The notes beneath the pieces were generated by a model, which was not told the DNA's origin, searched no databases, and saw nothing but the letters and a program-made list of their open reading frames with translations. Shown in pieces: positions 54,702-63,792 of a stretch of DNA of 64,000 nucleotides (its first letter is position 1; each line of letters opens with the position of its first letter). The DNA is from Alkalihalobacillus sp. TS-13 (GTDB lineage Bacteria; Bacillota; Bacilli; Bacillales; Fictibacillaceae). A program made the position numbers and the translations under genes. The stretch lies in NCBI RefSeq assembly GCF_019720915.1, contig NZ_JAHKSI010000001.1:2728001-2792000 (forward strand), given 5' to 3'.

Positions 54702-54783
54702 TGGCTTTGTTAATCTGCGAAATTCACTCCCTTTTTCTTGGCTCGCTCTTCACGCAGGAGTGTCGTAAATTTCGCTTTTAAAA
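54702..54783 (+). repeat. Modular palindromic repeat copy 9, minimal form
   Basis: Only the two tips remain, joined almost directly: TTGGCTTTGTTAATCTGCGAAATTCACTCCC ... GCAGGAGTGTCGTAAATTTCGC in short form. The arms GCGAAATTCACTCC and GGAGTGTCGTAAATTTCGC can fold into one hairpin. It abuts the ftsX stop codon. Confidence 0.7.
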
Positions 54784-55680
54784 TTAGACTTTCAAGAACT
54801 TACGGACTGAAGTCATGCTTCCCCATACGCCTATGAACGCACCGATAACTATAAGCAATCCAGCTAGCTGGAACATCAGCGGATAGACTGGAAGCAGTTG
54901 AATGAACACGGTCTTCAAATCTACACTTACAGCATCATAGATGAATTGATAAGCAAGGATTAAGAGCCCGATTGGCACAAGCGCTCCAAGGACACCTAAC
55001 AGGAATCCTTCTACGAAGAACGGCCATCGGATGAATCCGTTCGTCGCACCTACCAATTTCATGATTTCGATTTCTCTACCACGTGAAACGATCGTGATCT
55101 TGATCGTATTGGCAATCAAGAACATCGCCGTAAACAACAGTCCGACAATAAGGACCAAGCCAACGTTACGTGCCGTGTCTGTCACCTTGAAGAGCTTTTC
55201 GACGGTACCTTTGCCGTATTCGACTTTGGTCACGTTCTTAATCCCTTCGATTTTCTTGGCGACAACAGGTGTATCCTGTGGCTTTTCCGTTTTTACAGCA
55301 AATGCATCTGGCAGCGGATTTTCATTTTCAAGAGATGCGAATACTTCACCCTCATCTCCTAAACTATCAATCAACTCTTTCAAGCCTTGTTCTTTCGGGA
55401 CGAATCGTACATCATTGACCCGATCGATTCCATTCAGATCTTTTTCAATCTGTTCCTGCCGGTCAGCTTTTATCGTTTTATCTAGATACACACGGATTTC
55501 AACATCATCTTCTATTTGAGACGCAATTGCGTTGATGTTAAGCAATAGAACAAGAAATACACCCACAAGTAAAAGGGTCACGGTTACGGCACTGATCGAT
55601 GCGAAAGACATCCACCCGTTCCGGCCCAGGTTTTTAAAACCTTCTTTAATGTGTCGAGAGAGGGTCCGGAGTTTCATCAT
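54784..55680 (-). CDS. ftsX: Cell-division ABC transporter permease FtsX
   Basis: The 298-aa protein has four membrane helices and a large extracellular loop after helix 1 (EDDVEIRVYLDKT ... YGKGTVEKLFKV). The N-terminus LRTLSRHIKEGFKNLGRNGWMS is typical. FtsEX transmits ATP hydrolysis to cell-wall hydrolases. I place the start at ATG 55680, 9 nt after AGAGGTG; it overlaps ftsE by 35 bp. Confidence 0.95.
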   Translation of the reverse strand: MMKLRTLSRHIKEGFKNLGRNGWMSFASISAVTVTLLLVGVFLVLLLNINAIASQIEDDVEIRVYLDKTIKADRQEQIEKDLNGIDRVNDVRFVPKEQGLKELIDSLGDEGEVFASLENENPLPDAFAVKTEKPQDTPVVAKKIEGIKNVTKVEYGKGTVEKLFKVTDTARNVGLVLIVGLLFTAMFLIANTIKITIVSRGREIEIMKLVGATNGFIRWPFFVEGFLLGVLGALVPIGLLILAYQFIYDAVSVDLKTVFIQLLPVYPLMFQLAGLLIVIGAFIGVWGSMTSVRKFLKV

Positions 55681-56356
55681 AACCGTATACACCTCTTTTC
55701 TCGTCACGTACGATGCGACCGCCTTCTATGGCGATTACCCGTTTTTTTATCGTGTTTACAATCTCTTTGTTGTGGGTAGCCATAACTACAGTGGTCCCTC
55801 TATTCGAAATCTCTTCAAAAACTTCCATAATGCCCCAAGCTGTATCGGGGTCTAGGTTTCCTGTAGGCTCGTCCGCAATCACGACATGCGGTCTATTAAC
55901 GATGGATCGAGCAATCGATACACGCTGCTGTTCACCGCCAGAGAGCTCATCAGGTAAAAACCGCGCTTTGTTCTTGAGACCTACGAGTTCAAGTGTTTCC
56001 ATCACTTGTTTACGTATGACCTTTGGTGTCTCCTCGATGACCTCGAGAGCAAACGCGACATTTTCGTATACCGTCAATTTCGGCAGGAGCTTAAAATCCT
56101 GGAAGACGATACCGATTTGTCTTCTTAAGTATGGAATATGACGCTCTTTCACCTTAGTCAGGCTTTTCCCGTTTATTATGATATTGCCCTTGGTAGGTTT
56201 TTCCTGGCGGTACATACATTTGATGAATGTTGACTTTCCTGCACCACTCGAGCCCACGACGTAGACAAATTCCCCTTTATCTATATGGACATCTATCCCG
56301 TTCAGTGCCATTACACCGTTAGGATAGGTTTTCCAAACATCGATCATTTCGATCAA
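55646..56356 (-). CDS. ftsE: Cell-division ABC transporter ATP-binding protein FtsE
   Basis: The protein is 236 aa from TTG 56356. AAGGTG lies 8 nt before this TTG but only 2 nt before the alternative ATG 56362, and the resulting start MIEMIDVWKTYPNG aligns end-to-end with the B. subtilis N-terminus. Walker A GSSGAGKST, Q-loop VFQDF, signature LSGGEQQRVSIA, Walker B VVIADEPTGNLD and the H-loop ATHNKE are intact. B. subtilis cccB, normally upstream, is absent. Confidence 0.96.
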   Translation of the reverse strand: MIEMIDVWKTYPNGVMALNGIDVHIDKGEFVYVVGSSGAGKSTFIKCMYRQEKPTKGNIIINGKSLTKVKERHIPYLRRQIGIVFQDFKLLPKLTVYENVAFALEVIEETPKVIRKQVMETLELVGLKNKARFLPDELSGGEQQRVSIARSIVNRPHVVIADEPTGNLDPDTAWGIMEVFEEISNRGTTVVMATHNKEIVNTIKKRVIAIEGGRIVRDEKRGVYGYDETPDPLSTH

Positions 56357-56850
56357 TTTCATCACACCTTGTATTTTCTCTTGTTGTCAATTCTCATCGA
56401 AGTAAATATCCTGTTATTTTATATCAGAGTATAATAGTAGATTTAGTTTGAAATTGACTTTTAGCACCAACTATTATAACATCTCGATTCGTCAAATTAA
56501 CCCAAAATAGTATTACATTTGTGTTTCAATTTGTTTTAAAATATGACGAAATCTAGGTATAACGCCACTTTTCAGCCTCGATAAGATTCGACAAGTTTTT
56601 CCCTTTTGCGCGTACCATACTACACTAACCCATCTATTCCTGCTAAGAAATAGTCTATTCGTATAAAAATTCTTATTCCGGGTCCTGATTAGAATGTACC
56701 AAATATCTCTTCACCGCGTTGCAGTGATAGCGCGGTTTTAATCTGAAAAATCCCATCATTCCTCTTATCGGCTGTTGTCAACGGATATTCAATCGATTAG
56801 TAGTAATAGTATTTCGAACTTGTTTTGATTCTCTGTCCTTAGATAAAGAA

Positions 56851-56880
56851 AAAAAGCCGTTCTTATAGGAACTGGCTCAA
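56851..56880 (-). terminator. Terminator downstream of the lut operon
   Basis: On the minus strand AGCCAGTTCC pairs with GAACGGCT over a short loop and is followed by TTTTTTTCTTT. It is 300 bp past the lutC stop, after the repeats. Confidence 0.75.
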
Positions 56881-56904
56881 TTTTTGAACAAAGTTTGAAC
56901 GTCT

Positions 56905-57015
56905 ATTTTTTGTTGTTTAATTTGCGTAATTCAATCCTTCCCCGAGCCTTCTTATTCGTGACTCACTGTGGGTCTCGCATGGTTTGCTGTTCCTACTGGA
57001 GTGTCGATAAAATCT
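56905..57015 (-). repeat. Modular palindromic repeat copy 10, decayed
   Basis: It keeps TTGCGTAATTCA, GGGTCTCGC and GGAGTGTCGATAAAATC, the inverse of the usual GACACTCC...GCGAGACCC core. Limits are approximate. Confidence 0.5.
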
Positions 57016-57020
57016 GAATT

Positions 57021-57165
57021 CGGACAGTCTATCGCTTTTTTCTCCTGTTCCTGTCCCAATTAGTATTGTTTCGGGACAGCTTACCGGTTTTTTATCCTGC
57101 TCCTGTCGAATTAACCTTGTTTTGAGACAGCTTGCAGCTCAAAACTCCTGTACCTGTCTGAATCA
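57021..57165. repeat. GGGACAG array with about 51-bp period and internal hairpins
   Basis: (C/G)(G/A)GACAG occurs at 57021, 57073 and 57124 (steps 52 and 51). Each is preceded or followed by CTGTCCC, CTGTCGA or CTGTCTG, so each unit can fold as a hairpin. It lies between the lutC stop and its terminator. Confidence 0.65.
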
Positions 57166-57181
57166 GGCACGCTTACCAAGC

Positions 57182-57898
57182 TTACCGGTCTGTCACAACG
57201 ATATACGTCGCTTTGATTGGGCCGTGAACGCCAACCACGAGGCTCATTTCGATATCCGCACTGTTACTCGGTCCTGAAATGAAATTAATACAAGTCGGGA
57301 AGCGCTCTCCGTTTTCCGCTTTTTCATGAATCAATCGTGTAGCCTGCGACATCCGTGGAACGATGGTACTTTTCGGGACGATCGCGATATAGGCGGCTGG
57401 GAGCAGACTCACTGCCCTTCCTTTCCCTTCGTCACTGAACAGAACGACTGTACCGGATTCTGCGAGCGTCACATCGCTGAACGTGATTCCGAGATCTGCT
57501 TGCTCAGCCAGATCGATGTTTTTCCGCCCTGCGTCACTATTCCATTCATGAAAACTGAAAGGAGCATCCTCACGATTCAAATAACTGTCCAAACCGTATT
57601 CCTTGAACCGGAAATCATCCCATGAAACGATCGATTTACTTCCGTATTGCTCGACTACATCGGCAAGCGCAGTTGATAGATTGTCAACATCGGTTTCAAC
57701 AAGGTCTGTATGGATCTTCGTGCATTGGATCTTCATCACCTCAAGAAGATCATCTTGACTGAAGGTGTCCATAACCTTCCACTGGGGCTGGTGTTGCCAC
57801 TCCGGCTTTACAACATCCCCGTAGATCCGTTCCCTGCCTAGATGTTTCGCGACATTATTGAGAAAGGTTTCGCGATTTTGGATCGATCCCGCTGTCAT
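57182..57898 (-). CDS. lutC: Lactate utilization protein C
   Basis: From ATG 57898 (GGAAAGGATGG upstream) the protein is 238 aa, close to B. subtilis LutC. The LUD domain pattern is clear: [39 protein letters not shown] and [22 protein letters not shown]. LutABC together oxidise L-lactate to pyruvate. It overlaps the lutB end by 44 bp. Confidence 0.95.
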   Translation of the reverse strand: MTAGSIQNRETFLNNVAKHLGRERIYGDVVKPEWQHQPQWKVMDTFSQDDLLEVMKIQCTKIHTDLVETDVDNLSTALADVVEQYGSKSIVSWDDFRFKEYGLDSYLNREDAPFSFHEWNSDAGRKNIDLAEQADLGITFSDVTLAESGTVVLFSDEGKGRAVSLLPAAYIAIVPKSTIVPRMSQATRLIHEKAENGERFPTCINFISGPSNSADIEMSLVVGVHGPIKATYIVVTDR

Positions 57899-59324
57899 TT
57901 GACGCACCATCCTTTCCACGCTTTTTATACCAGTCCCGGAAGCGTTCCTTTTTCAGAGCAGGAAAATCCCTGCTGGCCGTCCATCCCTTCAAGGCACCTG
58001 GTCCGGAAGTGATCTTTCCGCTGGTTACTAAAGGCGTCATGAACATCGGTGCTGCTTTCGTCCCGATTTTATACAAAGCCGTTGAAGTCGTCCCTGCTTT
58101 AAAAACTTTCATAGCCGTCCGTTCTACCCATGGTACAGCGGCTTCTTCTTCCACAATCTTTTTCCGATGTTTATTTAACAGATCGTGAAGCGGGATCTTG
58201 ACAGGACATGCTTCCGTACAGGCTGCACAGAGTGTAGAGGCGTATGGCAATTCCTTATGGTCCTCATAGCCATCCAGAAGCGGTGTCAGGACCGCTCCGA
58301 TCGGACCCGGGTAGATGGAACCATACGAATGTCCGCCAATATGACGATACACGGGACATACATTGATACAAGCCGCGCATCGAATACAATGCAGAGCTTC
58401 CTGGAATTCGGTCCCGAGGATCTTCGAACGGCCATTGTCGATAATGACGAGATGGAACTCCTCTGGTCCATCAACTTCATTCTCGCCTCTTACTCCCGTC
58501 AAACCTGTCACATAGCTGGTTAGCTTCTGTCCGACCGCACTCCTGCACAACAGACTTACGAGCACATCAAGCTCTTCCCAGGTCGGCACGATCCGTTCCA
58601 TGCCCATTACCGTTATCTGCGTTTTCGGAAGCGCCGAGACCAAACGCGCATTTCCTTCGTTCGTAATCAAACTGACCGTCCCAGACTCTGCAACCGCAAA
58701 ATTACAACCGGTGATGCCGACATCCGCTGACAGAAATTCCTTCCGTAACTGCTCACGTGCAAACAGAGCGAGCTCCTCCGGTTTTTCCGTCTTCAAATAC
58801 CCCTTGCGATCCCGGAAAACATCGCGGATCTGCTCCTTGTTTTTATGAAGGGCAGGGGCAACGATATGGGACGGCGGATCCCAGTCATCCACTTGCAGGA
58901 TATACTCGCCGAGATCCGACTCGACAATCTCACAGCCCACTTCTTCCAACGCCTCGTTCATGCCGATTTCTTCGGTCACCATCGATTTGGACTTGATCGC
59001 CTTTTTAGCGTTTTTCTTCTGGATCACCTCTTTTATGTACCGGTTGGCGTCTTCAGCCGTTTCCGCAAAATAAACATGTCCACCCTGTCTAGCCACATTT
59101 TCACTCAGCTGCTCAAGATAATAATCCAGGTTTTGGAGCGTATGCTTCCGAATCTCTTCACCGAGGTTCCGCCATTCTTCCCAGTCTCCGAGCTCTTCAG
59201 CTGCGTTCAATCGTCCATCCCGCAGTCTGCCCTGGGCCGATTGGACAGCACCACGCATAAAAGCATTCCCTAATCCTGTGTTCACACGTTCTGGAAATTT
59301 CCGGTCTCCAATCTTAATGCCCAT
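57855..59324 (-). CDS. lutB: Lactate utilization iron-sulfur protein B
   Basis: The 489-aa protein starts at ATG 59324 after GAGGTGA. It has an N-terminal LUD domain ([21 protein letters not shown]) and a ferredoxin-like part with two 4Fe-4S clusters ([15 protein letters not shown] and [12 protein letters not shown]). It should pass electrons from lactate oxidation. It overlaps lutA by 11 bp. Confidence 0.96.
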   Translation of the reverse strand: MGIKIGDRKFPERVNTGLGNAFMRGAVQSAQGRLRDGRLNAAEELGDWEEWRNLGEEIRKHTLQNLDYYLEQLSENVARQGGHVYFAETAEDANRYIKEVIQKKNAKKAIKSKSMVTEEIGMNEALEEVGCEIVESDLGEYILQVDDWDPPSHIVAPALHKNKEQIRDVFRDRKGYLKTEKPEELALFAREQLRKEFLSADVGITGCNFAVAESGTVSLITNEGNARLVSALPKTQITVMGMERIVPTWEELDVLVSLLCRSAVGQKLTSYVTGLTGVRGENEVDGPEEFHLVIIDNGRSKILGTEFQEALHCIRCAACINVCPVYRHIGGHSYGSIYPGPIGAVLTPLLDGYEDHKELPYASTLCAACTEACPVKIPLHDLLNKHRKKIVEEEAAVPWVERTAMKVFKAGTTSTALYKIGTKAAPMFMTPLVTSGKITSGPGALKGWTASRDFPALKKERFRDWYKKRGKDGASNDSGIDPKSRNLSQ

Positions 59325-60057
59325 CCGATTCACCTCGATCCACAGATTTCCCGTTCAACACTTGTGCGATATGAAGCACTTTTACAGGGGATTCTTCTCT
59401 CGACAACCTCCCGCTGATATTCATCAAACAGCCGCAATCCGAGCCTATGAGAATGTCCGCGCCGCTCTTCTTGATATTTTCAACCTTGTCATCGACCATT
59501 TCTTTTGAGATTTCCGGCATTTTTACTGAAAACGTCCCACCGAAGCCACAGCAATCATGACAGTTCGGCAGCGGCTGCATCTCAAGCCCCTCTACCTGAC
59601 TTAATAGTTTTGCAGGCGCATCAGAAACCCCTAGCAATCTCGTCATATGACAGGACGTATGATAGGTTGCCTTTGCTGGTAGTTTTGCATCGATATCCTT
59701 GACATCAAGGACCTCTATCAAAAATTGGGTCAGCTCAAAAGTTTTATCCGCCAGTTTCGAGGCGTGTGATGCCCATGGATTATCATCAAAAAGATGGACA
59801 TACTCCTTGAGCATCGTTGCACATGAGCCCGAAGGCGTGACCACATAGTCGGCATTCTCAAATACCCGGATCATATGCTTGGCCGTTTGTTTCGCCTCTT
59901 GGTGATATCCGCTGTTGAATGCCGGCTGTCCACAGCATGTCTGTTGTTCAGGAAAATCAACGTCACAACCGAACTTTTCCAACAGTTCAACCGTATCCAT
60001 CCCGACCTCCGGATAAAACAAGTCTGCTAAACAAGTGATGAATAAGGAAACGTTCAT
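59314..60057 (-). CDS. lutA: Lactate utilization protein A (CCG-domain protein)
   Basis: The 247-aa protein carries two cysteine-rich CCG domains ([13 protein letters not shown] and [19 protein letters not shown]), as in heterodisulfide-reductase-related subunits. ATG 60057 follows AGGAGGGGAG. It is the first gene of lutABC, with a sigma-A promoter at 60176-60204. Confidence 0.95.
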   Translation of the reverse strand: MNVSLFITCLADLFYPEVGMDTVELLEKFGCDVDFPEQQTCCGQPAFNSGYHQEAKQTAKHMIRVFENADYVVTPSGSCATMLKEYVHLFDDNPWASHASKLADKTFELTQFLIEVLDVKDIDAKLPAKATYHTSCHMTRLLGVSDAPAKLLSQVEGLEMQPLPNCHDCCGFGGTFSVKMPEISKEMVDDKVENIKKSGADILIGSDCGCLMNISGRLSREESPVKVLHIAQVLNGKSVDRGESDGH

Positions 60058-60175
60058 GTATAGCTCCCCTCCTATCAATCTTTCTTATATAAAGATACTG
60101 TTAATCTCACATTCTGCCACGAACCAAACGTCATCTAGCCTCTCTTTTAAAAAGCTATTGAATTGACTTGGTTGT

Positions 60176-60204
60176 ATTATAGTAGAAGCATGTTCCTCTC
60201 ACAA
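60176..60204 (-). promoter_or_regulatory. Sigma-A promoter of lutABC
   Basis: On the minus strand TTGTGA (60199-60204), 17 bp, TATAAT (60176-60181). The leader to lutA is about 110 nt. No TCATC-n-GATGA LutR box was seen. Confidence 0.7.
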
Positions 60205-60234
60205 CAATATCGTGTGAATTTTCTGTAAAGTAAA

Positions 60235-60306
60235 CTTGGCAAAGCCAAGCTTTAGCGCAGGCTGAGCCTTAGTTGCCCTTATATTGAAGAAAGTATTTAT
60301 ACTTTC
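60235..60306. promoter_or_regulatory. Two short palindromes upstream of the lutABC promoter
   Basis: CTTGGCAAAGCCAAG (about 60235-60249) and GAAAGTATTTATACTTTC (about 60289-60306) are perfect palindromes 30-100 bp upstream of the lut promoter and downstream of the permease terminator. They could be regulator sites; the family is unknown. Confidence 0.35.
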
Positions 60307-60318
60307 TTTAAATGAAAT

Positions 60319-60352
60319 AAAAACCCCTCCGTTCACACTCGAAGGGGGTTTT
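60319..60352 (-). terminator. Terminator after the lactate permease gene
   Basis: On the minus strand AAAACCCCCTTC pairs with GGAGGGGTTTT and is followed by TATTTC. It lies 5 bp past the stop codon. Confidence 0.9.
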
Positions 60353-60356
60353 GCAA

Positions 60357-62144
60357 TTATTTCACTGACTTGATCTGTTTCTGATCGACCTGGACGAGAT
60401 CCGTCTTATTTTTATTCGTGGCAATCGTATAAATAGCAAGAGCCGCGATGACGGCAACAATGACCGTCCCGATATTCATTACACCCTTTTCAGCTGTCCA
60501 AACGATCGAATATCCGAGTGCTCCGGCTGCAGTCGCATAATAGAAGAACGGAATGAGTGTTTTCCGGATAACATCCCCTTCCTTCCCGACCAGGCCGACG
60601 ACAGCAGAAGCCGCAACGACATTATGCACACAGATCATATTCCCTGCAGCACCACCGACCGCTTGCAATGCAACGATCCAGGAAGCATCGACACCGATTT
60701 GCGACCCAACATCATACTGGAACAAAGAAAACATCATGTTACTGACCGTATTACTCCCTGCAATGAACGCCCCGAGCCCACCGATGAATGGCGCAAACAA
60801 CGGCCAGATGTCTCCGGTGAGTGAAGCTACTCCATCGGCCAGTACAATCGGCATCCGCTCATAACCCGCAGCACCACCGCCGGAATTGAGGAAGACCTGA
60901 ACCATCGGCACGGTAAAAACGAGTGCAGTCGAGGCAGCAATCATCGTTTTACCAGAATGAGCCCATGCCCTTTTATAGGCACCAAAATCCATCTGATGGA
61001 TGAAAAAGGTGATCAATGAGACGACCACAAAAATCGTACCCGGCAGATAGAGCGGCTGGAAGCTAGCTGTGATTTCGGTCCCGAACATATTCTCGAACGT
61101 GACCGTCCACGCCTGTAGCCATTCTAAAAATGGAAGCGCTTTCAATCTGGTCAATACGAGGAATACACCGATGAGAATGTACGGCATCCATGCACGGACC
61201 ATCGACATCCGGCCATTTCGGTGTTCGATATCCCCGATTTCAATTTTTCCAGTCCATGAAGGATCCCACTTCGATTTTTCTTCAAAATCCCAATGCTCTT
61301 CTTTCGAAGGCATGAGAAAACCTTTTTTAGCAGCGAAAACAACAATTGCAAGACCGACAAGACCACCAATCAGGGAAGGAAATTCAGGACCAAGCACATT
61401 CGCGACGAGCACATACGGAACTGTCATTGCAAATGCAGCAAACAACGCAAACTTCCAGACCTTGATCCCCTCTCTGAACGATTTGTTTTTCCCGAAGAAG
61501 CGTGTCATCAAAGCCACAACGAACAATGGAACGAGTGTCCCAACAATCGCATGAACGATCGCGACCTTTCCGCCGATCATCGTTACGAGAGAGAGGAAGT
61601 TATCCGTAATGCTCGCATCCGCGACTAAACCAGATTGCACCCCGACAAGGATCGGCGTTCCAACAGCACCGAAGGAGACCGGTGTACTCTGGATGACCAT
61701 CCCCGCTACGACCGCAGCCATTGCCGGGAACCCTAGTCCAACAAGCAGCGGGACAGCTACCGCAGCAGGCGTACCAAAGCCAGCGGATCCTTCAATGAAC
61801 GAACCGAAAAGCCAGGCGACGATGATCACCTGGATCCGCCTGTCCGGGGAGATATCGATGAAACCTTCGCGGATGGTTTTGATCCCACCGCTTTCCTGTA
61901 AAGTGTTCAATAATAGAATGGCTCCGAAAATAATGTAAAGTAGTGTGGCAGCAACGACTAATCCGTTGACAGAGGCAGCAGCGACTGTTGCACCGGGAAT
62001 CTTCCATACAAATAAAGCCAAAACCACTGCCACTAAGTACGAAATCGGCATGGCTTTACTTGCCGGCCATCTGAGCCCAACGAGGAAGATACCAACTGCG
62101 GCAATCGGTAATAACGACAATAATGCCAAAGTACCAGTACTCAT
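60357..62144 (-). CDS. lutP: L-lactate permease LutP/LctP
   Basis: The 595-aa protein has about 14 membrane spans and the lactate permease family segments [62 protein letters not shown] and [19 protein letters not shown]. It imports lactate (and probably glycolate) with protons. AGGAGGTAATT precedes the ATG. It lies directly upstream of lutABC, consistent with one lactate-use unit. Confidence 0.95.
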   Translation of the reverse strand: MSTGTLALLSLLPIAAVGIFLVGLRWPASKAMPISYLVAVVLALFVWKIPGATVAAASVNGLVVAATLLYIIFGAILLLNTLQESGGIKTIREGFIDISPDRRIQVIIVAWLFGSFIEGSAGFGTPAAVAVPLLVGLGFPAMAAVVAGMVIQSTPVSFGAVGTPILVGVQSGLVADASITDNFLSLVTMIGGKVAIVHAIVGTLVPLFVVALMTRFFGKNKSFREGIKVWKFALFAAFAMTVPYVLVANVLGPEFPSLIGGLVGLAIVVFAAKKGFLMPSKEEHWDFEEKSKWDPSWTGKIEIGDIEHRNGRMSMVRAWMPYILIGVFLVLTRLKALPFLEWLQAWTVTFENMFGTEITASFQPLYLPGTIFVVVSLITFFIHQMDFGAYKRAWAHSGKTMIAASTALVFTVPMVQVFLNSGGGAAGYERMPIVLADGVASLTGDIWPLFAPFIGGLGAFIAGSNTVSNMMFSLFQYDVGSQIGVDASWIVALQAVGGAAGNMICVHNVVAASAVVGLVGKEGDVIRKTLIPFFYYATAAGALGYSIVWTAEKGVMNIGTVIVAVIAALAIYTIATNKNKTDLVQVDQKQIKSVK

Positions 62145-62173
62145 AATTACCTCCTATAACCCTATTATTTTTT

Positions 62174-62371
62174 AGGCTGTTTTCTAAAAGTTTGTTGGTA
62201 ATGGAATGTTGTTAAGGAAGATGCTGAATGCTAATGACAGTGGAAATATGCGAGACTCCTGCGGGACCAGCAAGCTAAGCGAGACCCCGCAAGCGAGAAA
62301 CGAGCTGAGGAGGCTTGCAGATTGCCCACGGAAAGTCCAAGCTCAAAAACAACATCTATGCGAAAACAGCC
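62174..62371 (+). repeat. Modular palindromic repeat copy 8 (short, clean B-type ends)
   Basis: It is 198 bp. Left end AGGCTGTTTTCTAAAAG and the complement of the right end GGCTGTTTTCGCATAG form terminal inverted repeats; the core between GAGACTCCTGCGGG and GCCCACGGAAAG is intact with no inserted modules. It sits 30 bp upstream of the permease start codon. Confidence 0.82.
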
Positions 62372-62405
62372 TTTTTTCATTACCCTCCCTGTTCAACGGT
62401 CGTAA

Positions 62406-63182
62406 TCAGTTATTGATAGGAACAGGGGCTTTTACAAACTTGCTCTTTAATGATCCGATTTCATCAATTTTACATTCGACGACATCACCACCCTTAACAA
62501 AGTGGGCGCCTAATGGGCTTCCCGTCAAAATGACATCTCCCAGCTGCAGCGTCATGACATTGGAGAGATAAGCAACCATTTCTCTCAACGGCACAATCAT
62601 GAGGTCTGTCGGACTGTTCTGTTTTTCTTCACCATTCACCACCGCCTTGACATGAATTTTGTCTGGATCGAGCTCCGTTTCAATGACAGGACCGATCGGC
62701 GTGAACGTATCGAAAGCTTTTCCGAGCGTCCAGTGCCCGTTTTCATGGAAAAATTGAGGAGCCGTTACATCGTTCCCGATCGTATAACCGAAAATATGGT
62801 CGATCACTTCCTCTTTCGCAACGTTCTTCATTTTTTTTCCGATGACGACTGCCAATTCCGATTCAAACTTGATTTCATCAATGGACTCAGGCACTATCAC
62901 TTCCGTATCTGGTCCAGTCACAGACGAATCCGGTTTGAAAAAGAATACCGGCATGTCCGGCGGTGAAGAAGGCAGCTCCTCCTTCTTACCGACATAGTTG
63001 GCGCCGATTCCAATAATCTTATTCGGGGTTACCGGTGCCAGGAACTCAACATCGTCCTTTGCCACCGTTTCCCCGGTATAATCCCAACTATCAAAAAGGT
63101 CTCCCTCTATCACTTTGCATTCATCCTCGGTTACGACACCGAAGTACACTTGTTCTTTATATTTGAATCTCGCAAACTTCAT
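62406..63182 (-). CDS. Fumarylacetoacetate hydrolase (FAH) family enzyme
   Basis: From ATG 63182 (TTAGGAGTG upstream) the protein is 258 aa. The FAH fold is clear: IIGIGANYVGKKEEL, FKPDSSVTGPDTEVIVPE, KFESELAVVIGKKMKN (metal-binding Glu pair) and LTGSPLGAHFVKGGDVVECKIDEIG. Family members hydrolyse or decarboxylate acylpyruvates and related 2-keto acids. The exact substrate is not evident; its neighbours suggest 2-oxo or 2-hydroxy acid metabolism. Confidence 0.88.
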   Translation of the reverse strand: MKFARFKYKEQVYFGVVTEDECKVIEGDLFDSWDYTGETVAKDDVEFLAPVTPNKIIGIGANYVGKKEELPSSPPDMPVFFFKPDSSVTGPDTEVIVPESIDEIKFESELAVVIGKKMKNVAKEEVIDHIFGYTIGNDVTAPQFFHENGHWTLGKAFDTFTPIGPVIETELDPDKIHVKAVVNGEEKQNSPTDLMIVPLREMVAYLSNVMTLQLGDVILTGSPLGAHFVKGGDVVECKIDEIGSLKSKFVKAPVPINN

Positions 63183-63792
63183 TTTCTTCACTCCTAAGCT
63201 GTCATAAACTTTTTATCGTCTCTGTTAAGGACATTGTTGATTTCAAGCGAAATTTGCAACACTCCTGCGGGAAAATCGGTCCAGGCGAGACCCCACACTA
63301 TTTTAAAAGGATCTTCGAGAATAATAATGACCTTCGCCTAAATACCACCACGTCCTGCGCCTGCGGTTACTCGGCGCAAAACTGCAAAAAGGATGGGATA
63401 TAAGTCCGTGGTCTTGTGGTGAACGTCGAAGCTAGCATAAGGAAAGCTTCTATGCATTTTCATCGCAGACACGAAAATATGCCATTTTTGTGTTGACATC
63501 CTGTGCAAGTGAGGAGGCTCGCGGAAGTGGGTTAATACAGGGAAGTGATGTCTAGCTCAGCGACCAGTCACTTGGATCACTTCAAACTTCCTGCGGCGGC
63601 AACACATTAATTGACATCCTTATGAGTTAGCCCACGCAGAACCAAGTCTTTGTTTGGTTCGAGCCTCCTCGTCAGTTTTCCAGTGACCTACGTGCCTAAC
63701 CGGGTCGCTTCCGCTTTTCGTTTGCCCGCGGAAAGGGAGTAATTTCGCAGAGATCAACAATAAAACTCACAAAGCCTATTGTAAAATTCTTC
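63183..63792. other. 610-bp intergenic region filled by repeat copy 11
   Basis: Apart from about 40 bp upstream of the FAH gene it consists of one large modular repeat (63222-63777). The FAH promoter must lie in or beyond the repeat, or the gene is read from glcD. Confidence 0.6.
63222..63777 (+). repeat. Modular palindromic repeat copy 11 (A-type ends, all modules)
   Basis: It is 556 bp. Left end CTGTTAAGG...TTGTTGATTTCAAGCGAAATTTG; right end ...AGTAATTTCGCAGAGATCAACAATAAA...AAAGCC. The CCACCACGTCC module is enlarged by about 50 bp with its own CACGTCCTGCGCC/CTTGTGGTG arms. The CACGAAAATATG...CATTTTTGTG module and the nested TCTAGCTCAGCGACC module are present. Confidence 0.8.

Larger units (their letters stand above)
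56357..57181. other. 825-bp intergenic region between lutC and ftsE
   Basis: It contains AT-rich DNA, a terminator (56851-56880), a decayed repeat copy (about 56905-57015) and a 51-bp-period GGGACAG array (57021-57165). No gene was seen; the ftsE promoter was not resolved. Confidence 0.55.
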
